A program made the position numbers and the translations under genes. A stretch of 64,000 nt of DNA from Balneolaceae bacterium (GTDB lineage Bacteria; Bacteroidota; Rhodothermia; Balneolales; Balneolaceae): positions 2,844,119 through 2,908,118 of the forward strand of contig CP051242.1 of NCBI GenBank assembly GCA_017795005.1, given 5' to 3'. The notes below the pieces were generated by a model, which did not search any database, was not told the origin of the DNA, and worked only from the letters and a program-made list of their open reading frames with translations. Positions 20,601 through 28,937 of this stretch are shown here, piece after piece (position 1 is the stretch's first letter; each line of letters opens with the position of its first letter).

Positions 20601-20685
20601 TGTACTCCCATCCATTTACATTATTCTGGATGATATAAGATTGTGGGCTGGTCGAATAGGAACCATGTCCAAAATCAAATCATAG
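17653..20685 (+). CDS. RND efflux transporter permease 2
   Basis: Second AcrB-family pump, 1010 residues, starting two bases after the stop of the first, so the two are probably made together. TM4 shows ILAIGMLVDNAVVVTENIHR, and the second half has MGIVVNNGIVLIDHILHLRS. It lacks the acidic insertion and long linker of the first pump. The pair is probably a heteromeric pump, since homomeric systems need only one gene. Its stop codon is directly followed by the convergent stop codon of the transposase gene, leaving no room for a separate terminator. Confidence 0.93.
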   Translation: MSLTQLSVKRPVTTMMVFMSLVVVGIIATRLVPLEYFPDISFPGAFVQVPYPNASPEEIEEQVIRPMEEALATISGLERMNSNAGENNGGIQVMFKQGADINLKAIEIKEKIESVRNQLPDDFEYYNIFKFEDGGSNTLQLRISSDRDLSNAYELLNRNLKQRIERIEGVGQVTLYGVEKKEIRIELINDRVLAYGVDLNQLTQTLQRANFSTSAGKITDAGLRYNVRPIGELRGVDDIKELIIGDNNLKVKDIADVKYVEPKRDYARHLDQKYAIGLDIVKESSANTIATVDRVLEEIDEINKLPEMQGIEIYEMFNQADGIMISLKELMNSGLVGAGLSIFMLFFFLRQFTTTMIVATAVPFSLIVTLGFFYFLGISVNILSMTGLILAIGMLVDNAVVVTENIHRHQRMGFANKVAAIMGARQVGIAVTAGTLTSVVVFLPNILNESFVAPYMYYIGMPIIISLIASLLISLTVIPLLTSRIAAPEKIKRTVIDSFSEVYAKFLGWFIDRRWVSTISIILLLFSGALPFVFGLNVDMFPRVEERELQLRYNLNASYTLDRVKETVDKVEQYLYDNQELFEIESVYTYYQPEFANSTIILIDEDKAEKSVTAIKKEIEENLPLVTIGEPAFEFRSRNNNEGIRVYVNGESMEVLQQLAEQVEWRLNQIEGLADVKSDAEIGRDEVRLSIDHERARNYGLTSTQVAQAVSSSVRGFNLRKIRGEQSEIDVILALQNADRQSVADLQELPIAIGDNKSIKLSSVADFEETKGPGRIFRENRKTSLGIGVNLDGITMDKARPIITEVMDQIVYPAGYSWGYGRSFNDDAEAMGVMLFNIGIAFFLIYLVMASLFESMIYPTSILTCILYGIVGIFWFFFITGTTFDFMSMIGILILMGIVVNNGIVLIDHILHLRSEGMSRREAIIQGGKDRMRPILMTAGTTVLGLIPLGLGTTQIGGDGPPYFPMARAIIGGLTFSTVVTLIVLPSIYIILDDIRLWAGRIGTMSKIKS

Positions 20686-21228
20686 TTAACTGGTAAACTT
20701 GTCTTTATTCCAATTCTCAGGGTTGAAGTGAATGTATTCTTCAATCCTGAGATATTCTTCATAGTTTCTGATAATTCTGTCGTAGTAATTAGCCTGCCAG
20801 CCAAAGTCAGGATTTATGGTTCTCGATTCCCTTGTAACCACAGATTTATAAGAACGAATGATAACCGATAGAGAACCTTTCTTAGGTGAAATTTCTGACA
20901 TTTTGTTATTAACCACCAGTAGGGGCGTTGCATGCAACGCCCCTACTGGTTTTTGATTTGTTAGAATTAGAATACCATGTATATGATTAGGCATGACCAC
21001 AAATTCGCCTAATTCTACACCTTTGATATGCTTTGGAATATCTTCCCAAAATTTATCCGCCAGTTTTCCGACATCATTCAAGACCATTTCCGTATTTATT
21101 ATTTCTCCAAAAAATTTCTCTCTATTTTTGGTACATATTGTTATAAAATATGCTGCAGGATTTGAATAATCCCACCAATTTGCCCGATTTGATTTATTTT
21201 TATAACCATGTTTAAAATGCTTATCCAT
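20686..21228 (-). mobile_element. REP-associated tyrosine transposase (RAYT, Y1_Tnp family)
   Basis: 180-residue HUH single-strand nuclease related to the IS200/IS605 transposases. It has NWWDYSNPAAYFITICTKNR near the N-terminus, the metal-binding pair in MPNHIHG (His82, His84) and a candidate nucleophile tyrosine in NYYDRIIRN (148/149). Such enzymes usually stand alone and are thought to move short extragenic palindromes. Here the coding sequence itself contains a perfect 36-bp palindrome, translated as KPVGALHATPLLV (about residues 93-105) between the two halves of the domain. No terminal inverted repeats or target duplication are evident at its ends. Its stop abuts the stop of the RND operon. 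Confidence 0.88.
20915..20950. repeat. Perfect 36-bp palindrome within the RAYT gene
   Basis: Bases 20915-20932 (ACCAGTAGGGGCGTTGCA) are the exact reverse complement of 20933-20950. The GTAGGGGCG...CGCCCCTAC core is GC-rich in an otherwise AT-rich gene. Similar GTAGGGGC palindromes are, to my knowledge, widespread repeats in other bacteria. Here it stays in frame through the RAYT coding sequence, probably as an insertion in a loop between conserved motifs. Confidence 0.9.
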
Positions 21229-21309
21229 CCTTGAATAAACAAATAGTTATAAGAAATTTCATGTCCAATCTGTTAGACTTATATTAAATTTCTAACTCAT
21301 GAATGCATA

Positions 21310-22044
21310 ATGTCAGAAACAAATACCTTCTACACAGAACAATTTACCGTTCGGGCTAATGAAGTTGATACCTCTGGTAACATAACTCTTAAATCAATTT
21401 GTGATTTCTTTCAGGAAGTTGCAGGAAATAATGCCAAAGAACTTAACTTTGACATTACCGATTTATTAGAACAGGATTTGACCTGGGTTTTACACAGAAT
21501 GGATATCAAAATGATCAGGTATCCTGAATGGAGAGAAACGATTACCATAGAAACCTGGCCTGCTGCTGGTGATGCTCTAAGGGCTTATAGAAATTACCGC
21601 ATTTTAGATGAAGAAGGTAAAGAAATAGGTTGTTGTCTGAGTTACTGGATGATGATAAATATCAAAACCAGACGTCCTATGCGGATGCCCAAAGAAGTTT
21701 TGGATACCCGCCTGGCTAAACGAGATCACGTTTTAAATGTAAAATCTAATCGGCTACCAGAAATAAAAGAAGCAAAAGGAAAAATTACATTTACTGTAAG
21801 ACGCTCAGATTTGGACATGAACCAACATGTAAATAATGCAACGTATATCGATTGGATGATGGAATGTTTTTCTCTGGAAGAAGCCCAAAAAGTTACTCGT
21901 TTCGATATCATGTATATGCACGAAGGCTTAGAAGGTGATCGAATTATCGCAGCTAAAGAGTCTGGCGAAGAAAACTCTTTCAACCTTCAGCTAAAGAATC
22001 AAAATAATAAAACAGTTGCCCTTGCTTTAGTGTCAATGATGTGA
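21310..22044 (+). CDS. Acyl-ACP thioesterase (FatA/FatB type)
   Basis: 244-residue double-hotdog thioesterase that releases free fatty acids from acyl carrier protein. The first hotdog starts with FTVRANEVDTSGNITLKSI and contains WVLHRMDIKMIRYPEWRETI. The second has the family signature SDLDMNQHVNNATYIDWMME (about 171-190), with the conserved Asn and His used in catalysis. The length fits bacterial members. It is not in an operon: its stop is two bases from the convergent aldo/keto reductase stop. A role in lipid supply is likely. Together with the LuxC/LuxE-like genes far downstream it could feed fatty-aldehyde production, which is inference only. Confidence 0.88.
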   Translation: MSETNTFYTEQFTVRANEVDTSGNITLKSICDFFQEVAGNNAKELNFDITDLLEQDLTWVLHRMDIKMIRYPEWRETITIETWPAAGDALRAYRNYRILDEEGKEIGCCLSYWMMINIKTRRPMRMPKEVLDTRLAKRDHVLNVKSNRLPEIKEAKGKITFTVRRSDLDMNQHVNNATYIDWMMECFSLEEAQKVTRFDIMYMHEGLEGDRIIAAKESGEENSFNLQLKNQNNKTVALALVSMM

Positions 22045-22045
22045 G

Positions 22046-22864
22046 TTAGTCCCACTCAGGAGAAAAATCAGGATTGATAATTCTGAATGTTTTATCCAGA
22101 TCGTCGATTGCATAAAAGTCTTCGTCTTCTAATACAAAATCATAGACGTCAATATTCTCTTCCAAATGTTCCCGGGATGATGCCTTTGGTATTGTTACAA
22201 CCTGCTCCTGCTCAATTAGCCAACGTAACGAAATCTGGGTTGCCGACTTCCCGTACTTTTCTCCAATTTCAGTAAGCAAAGGATGATCTACCAATTTTCC
22301 TTGTCCGAAAGGACTGTATGCAGTTAATAAGATATCCTGATCAGCGGTATAGTCCAATAAATCGAACTGACCTAATAGCGGATGGTATTCCACTTGATTA
22401 CAAAAAATTGGCGCCGCTAATTCTTCATTTACTTCTTTCAGTAGTTTCAACGGAAAGTTACTCACTCCTATGTTTAATGCCTTTCCCTGATCTCTGAAAG
22501 AAAGCATAGCTTCAATAGTCTTCTCAATATCAAATTCTGGATTTGGCCAGTGAATAAGTAGCAAATCTACGAACGATAAATCCAGTTCAAGTAACGATCG
22601 TTCTGCTGTTTTTAGCAGTTTCTCAGGATCAAGATTATTTCGATCAATTTTCGTAGTTACAAAAAGTTCATCTCTTTTTACATGAGACTGTTTAATCGCA
22701 TTACCTACTTCTCTTTCGTTTTTATAATCCTGAGCGGTGTCTATATGGCGATACCCCATATTTAACGCCATTTTGATTACCTGTTCTCCCTGTTTTCCAA
22801 TCAGACCATAGGTTCCAAGGCCGATTTCGGGAACATCGACACCTTGAATATTCTTAAATTGCAT
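22046..22864 (-). CDS. Aldo/keto reductase (2,5-diketo-gluconate reductase-like)
   Basis: 272-residue NADPH-dependent reductase with a TIM-barrel fold. The catalytic tetrad is complete: Asp42 and Tyr47 in HIDTAQDYKNE, Lys72 in VTTKI and His105 in LLIHWPN. The GVSNFP segment and SLRWLIEQ...IPKASSREHLEEN supply the cofactor site. The size and motifs fit the AKR5 type, which reduces small aldehydes and ketones; the natural substrate cannot be read from the sequence. It is preceded by only 37 bp after the large secreted-protein gene in the same direction, so co-transcription is not excluded. Confidence 0.9.
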   Translation of the reverse strand: MQFKNIQGVDVPEIGLGTYGLIGKQGEQVIKMALNMGYRHIDTAQDYKNEREVGNAIKQSHVKRDELFVTTKIDRNNLDPEKLLKTAERSLLELDLSFVDLLLIHWPNPEFDIEKTIEAMLSFRDQGKALNIGVSNFPLKLLKEVNEELAAPIFCNQVEYHPLLGQFDLLDYTADQDILLTAYSPFGQGKLVDHPLLTEIGEKYGKSATQISLRWLIEQEQVVTIPKASSREHLEENIDVYDFVLEDEDFYAIDDLDKTFRIINPDFSPEWD

Positions 22865-22901
22865 AGTGTTTAAAAGTGAGTATTATTTTTGATTAAGGTT
22901 T

Positions 22902-25733
22902 CTACTTAACTAAAGTCATTTTCCGCGTCATTACCTTAGCACCTACTTCCAGTTGATAAATATACATACCACTTGGCAAGCCTGATGCATCCCATTCAAA
23001 TTCATGGTCTCCTGCTCCTAATGTACCTTCTGAAAGTACTGCTACTGGTTGCCCAACAACATTAAATACGGATAGTTTAACAGGTACCGATTCGGGTAGA
23101 TAAAAAGAAATGGTAGTAACCGGGTTAAATGGGTTTGGATAATTCTGATGAAGAGAAACCACATCAGGAATTTCATCAGAAACACCCTGAGCTTCAGGTG
23201 GTGTAATAACCAGCATAAAACGATGCCGATTTTCTGATTCACTTGATTCCTCTGAATCAGTGTCTGGCTCTAAACTTCTTTCAACGTTAATCTCTTCTTG
23301 CAGGATTAAATGATCAAATTCCAGTTTCCAGTTTTTATCCAATTCATATTCTTTCTGAGAAATTTCATCTATCAGTGATATTTTCCAATCTGGAGGTATT
23401 CCATCAAATTTTTGAACAGATAATTTAAAATTACCTGATTCAGATGTCTCAAAAGCTAAGGGAAACATCATTCTTTGATCCAGAATACTTTCCAGATATA
23501 CTTTTGTATTCCAGTTTAGGCCTGAGCCAACACCAAAAAACAAATAATCTTCGCCAGAAACCCGCAATCGATTCTCCAACTCTGGAGCTAGCACATCCCT
23601 TCTTATCCTTTCTATATCATCGAAAAATAGAATTGATACCGGCTGGGAGTTAGTCTCTGTTTCCAATGAAATTTTAAGTTCTGACTCACTTTCATTATCT
23701 CCTTCTTCGTACGATATGGGATCCGAATTGTAAGCTTCGGGTTGAATCTGGATTTCAATTCTTTCAAAGACAGAATCAGCTTTTATCCAAAAAAAAGCAT
23801 GTGGAGGAATTATATCATGTAGCGAAAGTTTTCTGGCAGACATCCAACCCTGACCATCATCTTCCCAAAGAAATACATTTGGATATATTGCTCCATCAAA
23901 CAAAGAAGCTTCCAAATTTGAAATTAAGCTTTGGACACTTATTTCTTCAGGTAATTCACTTCGCACAAAATTATAGCCTTCAGGCCCATTAATTACTCCA
24001 TTTTCGTCCAGATCTGTAGCTGACAAAGAAATTTTCCAATCCACATTATATACTGGTATATCTTCAGGTTCGGAATTCAAAGTGTCAACGGACTGTTCTT
24101 CTATTTCAACAGCTAACTCCTCTTCAGTGAAATACCCTAAAACAATCTTTTGTTCAAATTCCTGATTATCTGATACATAATTAATAAAAGAAGCTGACTC
24201 TTCATCCCAACTAAAAAATAATTTCTGATTAGAACTGAAACGGTTTTTCAGATCTGCATTTAAGATATACCAACCTGACTTTTTATTGTCGACTTCCTGT
24301 GACTCCTGAACGATTGTTTCCAGACCAGATATAGCGTTAGAAGAAACATTTTCTTGTGAATTTACCCTTGTCCCTGATAGAGAAGTACTTTGATTACTGA
24401 TTCTGTCTTGAGTAGATTGATTTACCCCGTAGTTTAAAGACGAGACCAATTGCCCCATTTCATTTCTCAATTCAACATTACCTTGGTTACGCCTTAGCCA
24501 GGAAATCGCTTTGGGGTTCTCAATTTTTGATTCCGGATGTACAACTTTAATAGCACCAAATGGGGTAATATATGAACCAAAAGGAAACTCGTAAATCTCT
24601 CCACGGCTCTCCAGTTTCCAGCCGGAAATATCTGCATCCAAACGCTCGTTACTCTGAATTTCAATAAAATCAGAATCCGGGTCTCCTGAATAGTTTAAAC
24701 TGGAAATTTGAATATTTGGGATTTCGTTATCAGTAATAAAAGATACATGTGTTACAAAATCACCTAGTTCTCCTTTTGAAAGATTCTGAAGTTCAAAAAA
24801 TGCATTCTCTGTACTTTCATAAGTTTTGTCATCTGAAACTGTTATTTCAACAGCGTAAACAGCATCTCCAATTAACCCAGTAAAATTGAATATTTGCTTT
24901 TTAAACTTACCGATGTCATTAGTATCTGCGGTACTAAATGCCTGATTAAATACTGCATCTACGGTTAATCTTGATCCATCATGCTCATATATGGCAACAT
25001 TTAATATAATTGAATCATTTTCTCTGGTAGTTGATATACTTTCATCAAATAAAACAACCGGAGGACTTAGTATTCTAAAAGCAGTACCAAATGAATTAAA
25101 AGCGGATGAATTTCTTCCTTTCCATTTAGCCTGATCGCCTACAAAAGCCGCCAGCATAGACGGTGTTCCGCTTGCTCCATTTCTGAGGTAATATTGATAA
25201 TTCTGAAATGGCCCGAGTTGTATAAGAGAGTTATTATTTTTTGAAATACTTGATGGAATACCTGATCCAATTTTTGATTCAGGATTCCAAACTTCACTAC
25301 TTCCCCATCCAATACCATAAATTACACGAGCAACCCCTTCATCTTTTTGGAATGCTAATATCCTGTCACCTTTACCTGAGAAATTTAGATGTCCCTCAAC
25401 TGCAACACGAGGATCTTCGATTTGATTAACATGAATATTAGTACCCCCTTCGATAGCAGCCTTCAAAGTTATTTTAACCTCATCACCTTTTTGAATGGAT
25501 AGAGTTTCCTCATTCCAAATTCCATTTGAAAACCAGATGGTTGTACCCTCTTCCAGATTAACTAAAGGAATAAAATCAAAAGAGTCTTCGCTGGAGTTCA
25601 CCGAAACAATAACAACATCTGCCGGAAGTAATACCGATTGAGAAAAGGCAACCCCACTACTTAACACTAGAAGCAGCAGAAAAACGATATGTTGTTTAAG
25701 ATTAAGTACTCTTGATAGTAGCTCTAGAACCAT
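22902..25733 (-). CDS. Large secreted protein with lamin-tail domain and C-terminal sorting tail
   Basis: About 943 residues. I prefer the ATG at 25731-25733 (an upstream ATG at 25763 adds ten residues) because it gives a normal signal peptide ending near SSGVAFSQ. Segments in order: an all-beta N-terminal half; a Calx-beta-like or Fn-like stretch; a lamin-tail-like domain near residues 345-440 with NYSGDPDSDFIEIQSNERL and ISGWKLESRGEIYEFP; more beta repeats; and finally HQNYPNPFNPVTTISFYLPE...GLPSGMYIYQL. That last part is the Por/type IX secretion sorting tail that is typical of Bacteroidota/Balneolota proteins. It is probably a cell-surface or exported structural protein. No enzymatic domain was recognised. 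Confidence 0.85.
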   Translation of the reverse strand: MVLELLSRVLNLKQHIVFLLLLVLSSGVAFSQSVLLPADVVIVSVNSSEDSFDFIPLVNLEEGTTIWFSNGIWNEETLSIQKGDEVKITLKAAIEGGTNIHVNQIEDPRVAVEGHLNFSGKGDRILAFQKDEGVARVIYGIGWGSSEVWNPESKIGSGIPSSISKNNNSLIQLGPFQNYQYYLRNGASGTPSMLAAFVGDQAKWKGRNSSAFNSFGTAFRILSPPVVLFDESISTTRENDSIILNVAIYEHDGSRLTVDAVFNQAFSTADTNDIGKFKKQIFNFTGLIGDAVYAVEITVSDDKTYESTENAFFELQNLSKGELGDFVTHVSFITDNEIPNIQISSLNYSGDPDSDFIEIQSNERLDADISGWKLESRGEIYEFPFGSYITPFGAIKVVHPESKIENPKAISWLRRNQGNVELRNEMGQLVSSLNYGVNQSTQDRISNQSTSLSGTRVNSQENVSSNAISGLETIVQESQEVDNKKSGWYILNADLKNRFSSNQKLFFSWDEESASFINYVSDNQEFEQKIVLGYFTEEELAVEIEEQSVDTLNSEPEDIPVYNVDWKISLSATDLDENGVINGPEGYNFVRSELPEEISVQSLISNLEASLFDGAIYPNVFLWEDDGQGWMSARKLSLHDIIPPHAFFWIKADSVFERIEIQIQPEAYNSDPISYEEGDNESESELKISLETETNSQPVSILFFDDIERIRRDVLAPELENRLRVSGEDYLFFGVGSGLNWNTKVYLESILDQRMMFPLAFETSESGNFKLSVQKFDGIPPDWKISLIDEISQKEYELDKNWKLEFDHLILQEEINVERSLEPDTDSEESSESENRHRFMLVITPPEAQGVSDEIPDVVSLHQNYPNPFNPVTTISFYLPESVPVKLSVFNVVGQPVAVLSEGTLGAGDHEFEWDASGLPSGMYIYQLEVGAKVMTRKMTLVK

Positions 25734-25815
25734 AGGCACATTTAGATTTGAGCGACCTCTCAATAAACTGATTTAATGGTACAATGGCACATTAAACTTT
25801 AGTTTTCTGAGAAAT

Positions 25816-27117
25816 TTAATCTTCCAAAACAGGTTCGTGCAATTTACCCTCTGTTGAAGCAACTGTAAGGGCTACGGCTGCATCGCCAGTGATATTAACT
25901 GTTGTTCTGCACATATCTAGTATACGATCTACTCCCAAAATGAGTGCGATTCCGGCTGTAGGAACCTGAATTGCTTCAAGCACAACTACCAACATAACAA
26001 TTCCAGCTCCAGGAACTCCTGCAGCTCCAACCGAAGCTGCTGTAGCTGTAAGTACAATCATTAACTGTTGGCCAATTGTTAAATCCATTCCCAAAGCCTG
26101 CGCAATAAATACGGCAGCTACTGCCTGGTATAAACTTGTACCATCCATATTGATAGTAGCTCCAACCGGCAATACAAAACTTGATACTTCTTCATCCACA
26201 CCCAGATTCTTCTCTACACGTTCCATGGTAACCGGAAGAGTTGCCGAACTTGAGCTAGTACTGAACCCTAATAACATTGCCGGACGAATTGCTTTAAAAA
26301 AACCGGACAACTTCATCTCTTTGCTAAAAATTTTAAATAAACTAGTGTATACCAGTAATACATGAATAATCAAGGCAACTAAAACAGTTATACTATACCA
26401 GCCTAATGCACCTAATAATTCGAGGGCTTTCGTCAGATCGTCTCCTGCCAGGTCAACTATCAGTGAAGCCATAAGTGCAAAAACACCATAAGGTGCCGTT
26501 TTCATTATCAGATCAACAATCTTGATAATTACATCATTAAGACTATCAAAGAAAGTGATTAGAAATTGCCCCTTCTCCCCTCCAATCTGGATAATTCCAA
26601 TTCCAAGTAGAATGGCTACAAAAACAACCTGTAACATAAGAGAATTATCTGATGCAGCTGCAAAAAAGTTTTCAGGGACTATGTCTACTACAAAATCCAG
26701 TGGACCGCGATTCATGACCTCTTCAGCCGAACGACTTCGTTCCTCAATTGATCCACTGTAGGTTTCCTGAAGACTAATTTTAGTTTCTTCAGGTAAAGCA
26801 GTACCAGGTTTAATAAGATTAACTGATACCAGACCAATTGTAACGGCAAAAATAGTTGTACATAGATAGATTAGTACCGTTTTCCCGCCCATTCTTGAAA
26901 GCTTTGTGGTATCATTTAAACTTGTAACCCCGGCAACAAGGGAAGCTAACACTAGTGGTACAGCAATTAACTTTAGTAAGGTTATGAAAATAGTACCGAA
27001 TGGCTTTATAAAATCAGTTGTGAAATTATTAAATCCGGCAATACTGGAGACCAGTCCCCAAATTAACCCAAGAATGAGTCCGATAATAATCTGCCAGTGT
27101 AATTTTTTATACCACAT
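25816..27117 (-). CDS. Dicarboxylate/amino acid:cation symporter (DAACS)
   Basis: 433-residue glutamate/aspartate or C4-dicarboxylate uptake carrier of the GltP/SdcS family. The serine-rich hairpin STSSSSATLPVTM (about 284) and the substrate and sodium motif NMDGTSLYQA (about 322) are intact. A conserved pattern of eight helices with two re-entrant loops is visible, including GVPGAGIVML and RILDMCRTTVNITGDA near the C-terminus. Ligand and ion (Na+ or H+) cannot be fixed from the sequence. It sits 19 bp after the DUF92 gene on the same strand and may be co-transcribed with it. Confidence 0.93.
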   Translation of the reverse strand: MWYKKLHWQIIIGLILGLIWGLVSSIAGFNNFTTDFIKPFGTIFITLLKLIAVPLVLASLVAGVTSLNDTTKLSRMGGKTVLIYLCTTIFAVTIGLVSVNLIKPGTALPEETKISLQETYSGSIEERSRSAEEVMNRGPLDFVVDIVPENFFAAASDNSLMLQVVFVAILLGIGIIQIGGEKGQFLITFFDSLNDVIIKIVDLIMKTAPYGVFALMASLIVDLAGDDLTKALELLGALGWYSITVLVALIIHVLLVYTSLFKIFSKEMKLSGFFKAIRPAMLLGFSTSSSSATLPVTMERVEKNLGVDEEVSSFVLPVGATINMDGTSLYQAVAAVFIAQALGMDLTIGQQLMIVLTATAASVGAAGVPGAGIVMLVVVLEAIQVPTAGIALILGVDRILDMCRTTVNITGDAAVALTVASTEGKLHEPVLED

Positions 27118-27136
27118 AGTTTTGTTTTTTCTTTGC

Positions 27137-27964
27137 CTAATATCCTAAAATTAAAAAAATAAGTAGTGCTAAAGTGGATGAAGAACCTGATGCCATCCAG
27201 TTCACCATATTATTGTCAACATACGTAATTTGATGAGCAAAAATTTCTCTGAGCTTTTCATTAAAGTTTAACCCTTGGAATTTTGCGCCAATCCAGGAAT
27301 CAATAAAACTACCTATAAAACCTATCAAAGAAACTAACAGAAAGCTTCTTATACCACTTTCAGGTTGAATCAACCAAAATATTCCTCCAATAAAAAAAGC
27401 ACCTAATAATGAAGCTAATGATCCAATTAGACTAATTCCCCCATCCGTCCCAGGGTTAACATTTTTAAGATTTGTAATAAGAAATGTTTTGCCTTTCAAA
27501 CGATGCCCTCCGATTTCTGAAGCCCAGGTATCAGCGGTGGCAAAGGCCATGCTTGCAACTCCTGCAACAAGAAAAGCATCCTGTTTTGTTAAAAACCAGA
27601 TGATAACCCATAAGGCAAACCAGAATCCATTTGACCAAACCTGAAGTCCATCTCTCCGGAACTTTTTATCCAGGAGTGATTCTTCGCTGATCATATCTTT
27701 CGACAATAGTGAGCTGGAAATAAAAAATGCCAGTACGACAACCGCTCCTAAAATCCCGCCAAGACCATATGCAATCAAACCAAAAAGAACGGCCGATGTC
27801 AGTCCATCTAACGTAAGCCAGTTCATTATAAAAGCTAAAAAAGCACAGATAAGTGAAAGAATTAAAGCGATCCCAATTCTTAAATGGTCTTCAGCAGTAG
27901 CAGAAAGAATAAAAATGAATACCAGTGAAAAAAGAAAAAAGATATTTATAAGACGATCGAGCAC
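27137..27964 (-). CDS. DUF92 family integral membrane protein
   Basis: 275 residues with about seven hydrophobic helices. The signature FATADTWASEIG (about 140-151) and GTDGGISLIGS are those of the DUF92 family. Plant members (VTE6) act as phytyl-phosphate kinases, and related sequences resemble CDP-alcohol or polyprenol kinases. A bacterial role in isoprenoid-alcohol salvage is therefore possible but unproven. A cluster of positive charges between helices (DKKFRRDG) suggests cytoplasmic loops. It lies 2 bp after the DUF3098 gene, so the two are probably one transcript. Confidence 0.8.
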   Translation of the reverse strand: MLDRLINIFFLFSLVFIFILSATAEDHLRIGIALILSLICAFLAFIMNWLTLDGLTSAVLFGLIAYGLGGILGAVVVLAFFISSSLLSKDMISEESLLDKKFRRDGLQVWSNGFWFALWVIIWFLTKQDAFLVAGVASMAFATADTWASEIGGHRLKGKTFLITNLKNVNPGTDGGISLIGSLASLLGAFFIGGIFWLIQPESGIRSFLLVSLIGFIGSFIDSWIGAKFQGLNFNEKLREIFAHQITYVDNNMVNWMASGSSSTLALLIFLILGY

Positions 27965-27966
27965 GT

Positions 27967-28224
27967 TTAAGCGGCTACTTCCTGATCTTTGCTGTCAGAT
28001 TCATCCCTGTCATGTTTCATAATAGCAAAGATTACAATCACATAACCTGCCAATATCACTAATGGTGAAATATAAAGTGAGATAAAGCCATGAACTTCAT
28101 TTTCCGCTAACATCGCAGCAAAACCACCAACAATTAATAAAATTGCCACACCTATTAATCGATAATTAAATGCGGAAAAAAACATTGGCTTGTCATCTGT
28201 TTTGCTTTGCTTTCCTTTTGCCAT
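27967..28224 (-). CDS. Small two-helix membrane protein, DUF3098
   Basis: 85 residues with basic N-terminus, two transmembrane helices (YRLIGVAILLIVGGFAAML and ISPLVILAGYVIVIFAIM) and an acidic C-terminal tail. The FNYRLIGVAI...GGFAAM pattern matches the DUF3098 family found across Bacteroidota, where it is often near cell-division genes such as ftsX. It stands immediately upstream of DUF92 here. No biochemical role is known. Confidence 0.75.
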   Translation of the reverse strand: MAKGKQSKTDDKPMFFSAFNYRLIGVAILLIVGGFAAMLAENEVHGFISLYISPLVILAGYVIVIFAIMKHDRDESDSKDQEVAA

Positions 28225-28319
28225 ACTAAATTTTTAAAATCCTTAACGAAATTGGGGTTTGAAACGTCTGATAAGTTATTTATTTATCCGGTAACTCCAA
28301 AAGACGAGTAGTTATCTAT

Positions 28320-28937
28320 ATGCTAAAAATTGTTCTTGCATCCCAAAGCCCGAGAAGAAAAAAACTTTTAAATCTACTCGGGCTTATTTTCGAGATTATT
28401 CCCAGCTCGAAGGAAGAAATTATTACTTCAAATAACCCCATAGAAATTGTGCATGAATTGTCACTTCAGAAGGCAGAAGATATTTCACAGACAGTAAAAG
28501 ATTCTCTTGTAATAGGTGCGGATACTATTGTTGTGAAAGATGGCGAGATTCTGGGAAAACCTGATAATCCAAATCACGCTATAGAAATGCTACTTGAATT
28601 AAGTGGGGTTCAGCATTCTGTATTTACCGGCGTTAGTTTTACTATCACTGATGCTAATTATAACATAGTTAGATCGCATAGTTTTTTTGAAGAAACCAAA
28701 GTCTGGTTTAGTTCGTTATCGGAACGAGAAATCAAATCATATGTAGCTTCAGGAAGTCCAATGGATAAAGCCGGAGCATATGGAATTCAAGATGATTGGG
28801 GTTCCGTATTTGTAGAACGTATTGAAGGTGACTATTATAATGTGGTAGGTTTTCCATTAAATAGATTTTACAGGGAACTCAAACAATTTAAACCGGAATT
28901 ATTAAACTCAGTGGTAATTCCTACATTTTCGAAATGA
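28320..28937 (+). CDS. maf: Maf-family nucleoside triphosphate pyrophosphatase
   Basis: 205-residue house-cleaning enzyme that hydrolyses non-canonical nucleotides (dTTP/UTP or modified pyrimidine triphosphates) to monophosphates. The phosphate-binding SQSPRRKKLL motif is at residues 8-17, followed by GADTIVV near 76, GKPDNP and the late DKAGAYGIQD signature. Start and length are normal. Its last four bases (ATGA) overlap the start of the next gene, giving translational coupling. The family is linked to septum control and genome sanitation; which substrate is used here is not resolved. Confidence 0.9.
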   Translation: MLKIVLASQSPRRKKLLNLLGLIFEIIPSSKEEIITSNNPIEIVHELSLQKAEDISQTVKDSLVIGADTIVVKDGEILGKPDNPNHAIEMLLELSGVQHSVFTGVSFTITDANYNIVRSHSFFEETKVWFSSLSEREIKSYVASGSPMDKAGAYGIQDDWGSVFVERIEGDYYNVVGFPLNRFYRELKQFKPELLNSVVIPTFSK

